Shown here in pieces: positions 33,021 to 34,253 of a stretch of 34,253 nt of DNA; the first letter of the stretch is position 1; each line of letters opens with the position of its first letter. The position numbers and the translations under genes are program-made. This stretch comes from Candidatus Epulonipiscium sp. (GTDB taxonomy: Bacteria; Bacillota; Clostridia; Lachnospirales; JAAYNZ01): assembly GCA_012524135.1 (NCBI GenBank), contig JAAYSE010000091.1:1-34253 (forward strand), read 5' to 3'. The notes beneath the pieces were generated by a model that worked only from the letters and a program-made list of their open reading frames with translations, was not told the origin of the DNA and did not search any database.

Positions 33021-33054
33021 AATTTTATACAAAATTAAGTAGAGGAGTATAGAT

Positions 33055-33432
33055 ATGATGATGGAAAGGATATTTAATTACAGCAATATTTTAAAAACAG
33101 CACTAGATGCTACTTATCTTAGGGATAAAGTAATTAGTCAAAATGTGGCTAATGTAGATACCCCAGGATATAAAAAGAAGAGTGTTGCATTTGAAGAGCA
33201 GTTACAAAAAGCGTTAGATTCTCATAAGCGGTCTAGTCAAATTAATCTTTCTACTCTAAAACCACAGGTTATTCAACCTATGAATGGTATGAGTTATCGA
33301 ATGGATCAAAACAACGTTGATATTGATGTAGAAACAGTAGAACAAACAAAGAATTATTTACGATATCAAGCGTTAGTGGATCAAGTTACTTATGATATGA
33401 GACGTTTTAAAACAGTGTTAAATGCAAGATAG
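33055..33432 (+). CDS. flgB: Flagellar basal body rod protein FlgB (125 aa)
   Basis: FlgB is a proximal-rod component. The conserved N-terminal helix and motif (LDATYLRDKVISQNVANVDTPGYK in parts) is intact, followed by the NNVDIDVETVEQTKN-type C-terminal half. Length is normal for the family. Three ATGs in a row follow AGAGGAG; the first (33055) has the best spacing. It is the first gene of a flgB-flgC-fliE operon, driven by two tandem promoters that bracket 0A-type boxes. Confidence 0.96.
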   Translation: MMMERIFNYSNILKTALDATYLRDKVISQNVANVDTPGYKKKSVAFEEQLQKALDSHKRSSQINLSTLKPQVIQPMNGMSYRMDQNNVDIDVETVEQTKNYLRYQALVDQVTYDMRRFKTVLNAR

Positions 33433-33478
33433 CAAACTTTTCGGAGCATAAAAAGAAAAGAGAAGGAGGTGTTTATAG

Positions 33479-33916
33479 ATGTCTTTTTTTAGTACGATGA
33501 ATGTTAATGCCAGTGGTCTTACGATGCAACGATTACGAATGGATATTATTTCTCAAAATATTGCGAATGTAGAAACAACAAAAACATCAGAAGGAACTCC
33601 TTATCGGAGAAAAACTTTATTAATCGAAGAACAAAAAGAACCTTTTCAATCCTTTTTACAAAAAGCCCAAGGAGAATATTCGATAGGAAAAGGAGTAAAA
33701 GTATCTAAAATTGTAGAAGATCAAAGCCCTTTCCGTAAAGTATATAATCCCGGACATCCAGAAGCAGATGAGCAAGGATATGTATCTATGCCCAATGTCA
33801 ATATTATTGAAGAAATGGTAAATTTACTTTCTGCTAATCGGGCTTATGAAGCCAATGTTGTTTCTCTTAATACATCTAAAACGATAGCAATGAAAGCATT
33901 AGAAATTGGGAAATAA
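33479..33916 (+). CDS. flgC: Flagellar basal body rod protein FlgC (145 aa)
   Basis: FlgC is the second proximal-rod protein. It shows the N-terminal GLTMQRLRMDIISQNIANVETT helix, a variable middle, VYNPGHPEADEQGYVSMPNVNI and the C-terminal rod/hook motif EMVNLLSANRAYEANV. Length and layout match the family. AAGGAGGTG lies 8 bases before the ATG. It follows flgB by 46 bases and precedes fliE by 35, without a hairpin between. Confidence 0.96.
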   Translation: MSFFSTMNVNASGLTMQRLRMDIISQNIANVETTKTSEGTPYRRKTLLIEEQKEPFQSFLQKAQGEYSIGKGVKVSKIVEDQSPFRKVYNPGHPEADEQGYVSMPNVNIIEEMVNLLSANRAYEANVVSLNTSKTIAMKALEIGK

Positions 33917-33951
33917 CAATAAGGTCAAATTAATACATAGGAGGAAAGGGA

Positions 33952-34253
33952 ATGGATATTTGTTCAGTTAACCTTCAAACTAGGTTACAAGAAATTCAAA
34001 ATAAAAATACAAAAACGCAACAAGTAAATGAATCAGAAAATGATTTTGATGGTTTTTATAAAAATGCATTAAAAATGTGGAATAAAACGAATGAATTTCA
34101 AAAAGAAGCAGAACATATGGCTTTAGAATTTGCTGCTGGAAGATTCGATAATTTTCATGCCTTGACTATTGCACAAGCAAAAGCCAATGTTTCCCTTGAA
34201 TATACTGTGCAGGTTCGAAATCAGATATTAGATGCTTATCGTGAAATCATGCG
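33952..34253 (+). CDS. fliE: Flagellar hook-basal body protein FliE, 3' end cut by window
   Basis: FliE joins the MS ring to the rod. One hundred codons are readable from ATG 33952, behind AGGAGGAAAGGG. The conserved parts are FYKNALKMWNKTNEFQKEAE and DNFHALTIAQAKANVSLEY followed by VRNQILDAYREIM. FliE usually ends a few residues after EIMRM, so almost the whole protein is present. It is the third gene of the flagellar operon, which continues beyond the window. Confidence 0.94.
   Translation, partial: MDICSVNLQTRLQEIQNKNTKTQQVNESENDFDGFYKNALKMWNKTNEFQKEAEHMALEFAAGRFDNFHALTIAQAKANVSLEYTVQVRNQILDAYREIM

Noticed and set aside
32957-33022. 21-codon frame (MLKKVDHPC...) before flgB
   Set aside because: Only a weak GAAAG upstream, and it runs across the second flagellar promoter; more likely chance.
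1-34253. Search for CRISPR arrays, insertion sequences, prophage, tRNA and rRNA genes
   Set aside because: No regularly spaced repeats, transposase, integrase or structural-RNA sequence was recognised by eye; gene order is that of a core chromosome.

Overview
This window is a stretch of chromosome from an AT-rich, endospore-forming, flagellated member of the Clostridia (Firmicutes/Bacillota). The evidence is strongly A/T-biased codon use with AGGAGG-type ribosome binding sites, sporulation genes (spoVD, spoVE, spoIIGA, sigE, sigG, gerW/ytfJ, ylmC/ymxH, a YhcN/YlaJ lipoprotein and a Spo0E-like phosphatase), codY, and the start of a flagellar operon. MurE carries the DNPR motif of meso-diaminopimelate-adding enzymes, so the peptidoglycan is probably DAP-type. 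I cannot fix the genus from sequence alone. No rRNA, tRNA, CRISPR array, insertion sequence or prophage was seen.

Layout. (1) 1-3.4 kb: a bacteriohemerythrin, a 55-aa TTG-started protein, then a four-gene operon ending in the DUF2953 (YtfI-like) and GerW/YtfJ sporulation pair. (2) 3.4-4.9 kb, minus strand: ychF, with a small one-helix membrane protein upstream of it. (3) 5.0-6.9 kb: a sporulation lipoprotein, lgt (which lipidates such proteins), and a 50-aa Spo0E-family gene between its own promoter and terminator. (4) 6.9-23.1 kb: the division and cell-wall (dcw) cluster mraZ-rsmH-ftsL-pbpB-spoVD-murE-murF-mraY-murD-spoVE-murA-ftsQ-ftsZ. murG, usually between spoVE and murA, is missing here; a 123-bp spacer sits in its place. 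(5) 23.2-26.7 kb: spoIIGA-sigE-sigG, ylmC/ymxH and nrdR. (6) 26.7-29.6 kb: comM/yifB (minus strand) divergent from dprA. (7) 29.6-32.8 kb: topA, a short leader-like ORF running into a hairpin, and codY. (8) 32.8 kb to the end: flgB, flgC and the almost complete fliE.

How the parts fit. The dcw genes make lipid II precursors (MurE, MurF, MraY, MurD, MurA) and the division machine (FtsL, PBP2B-like, FtsQ, FtsZ). SpoVD and SpoVE inside the cluster divert the same chemistry to the spore cortex. FtsZ is followed directly by the compartment-specific sigma cascade: SpoIIGA is the protease for pro-sigma-E, and SigG acts in the forespore. The theme not visible from the genes alone is Spo0A. The window has a Spo0A~P phosphatase gene, a spoIIGA promoter with the long -35/-10 spacing known from the Spo0A-activated spoIIG promoter, one exact 0A-box heptamer in the topA-codY spacer, and one exact plus one near-exact 0A box between two tandem promoters in front of the flagellar operon.

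Most genes have recognisable families. The main unknowns are three small or conserved hypothetical proteins (709-876, 1022-1330, 4676-4867) and several structured intergenic regions. After counting the small genes, no gene-free stretch exceeds about 300 bases. I did not find a convincing wholly new multi-gene system; the best leads are regulatory.
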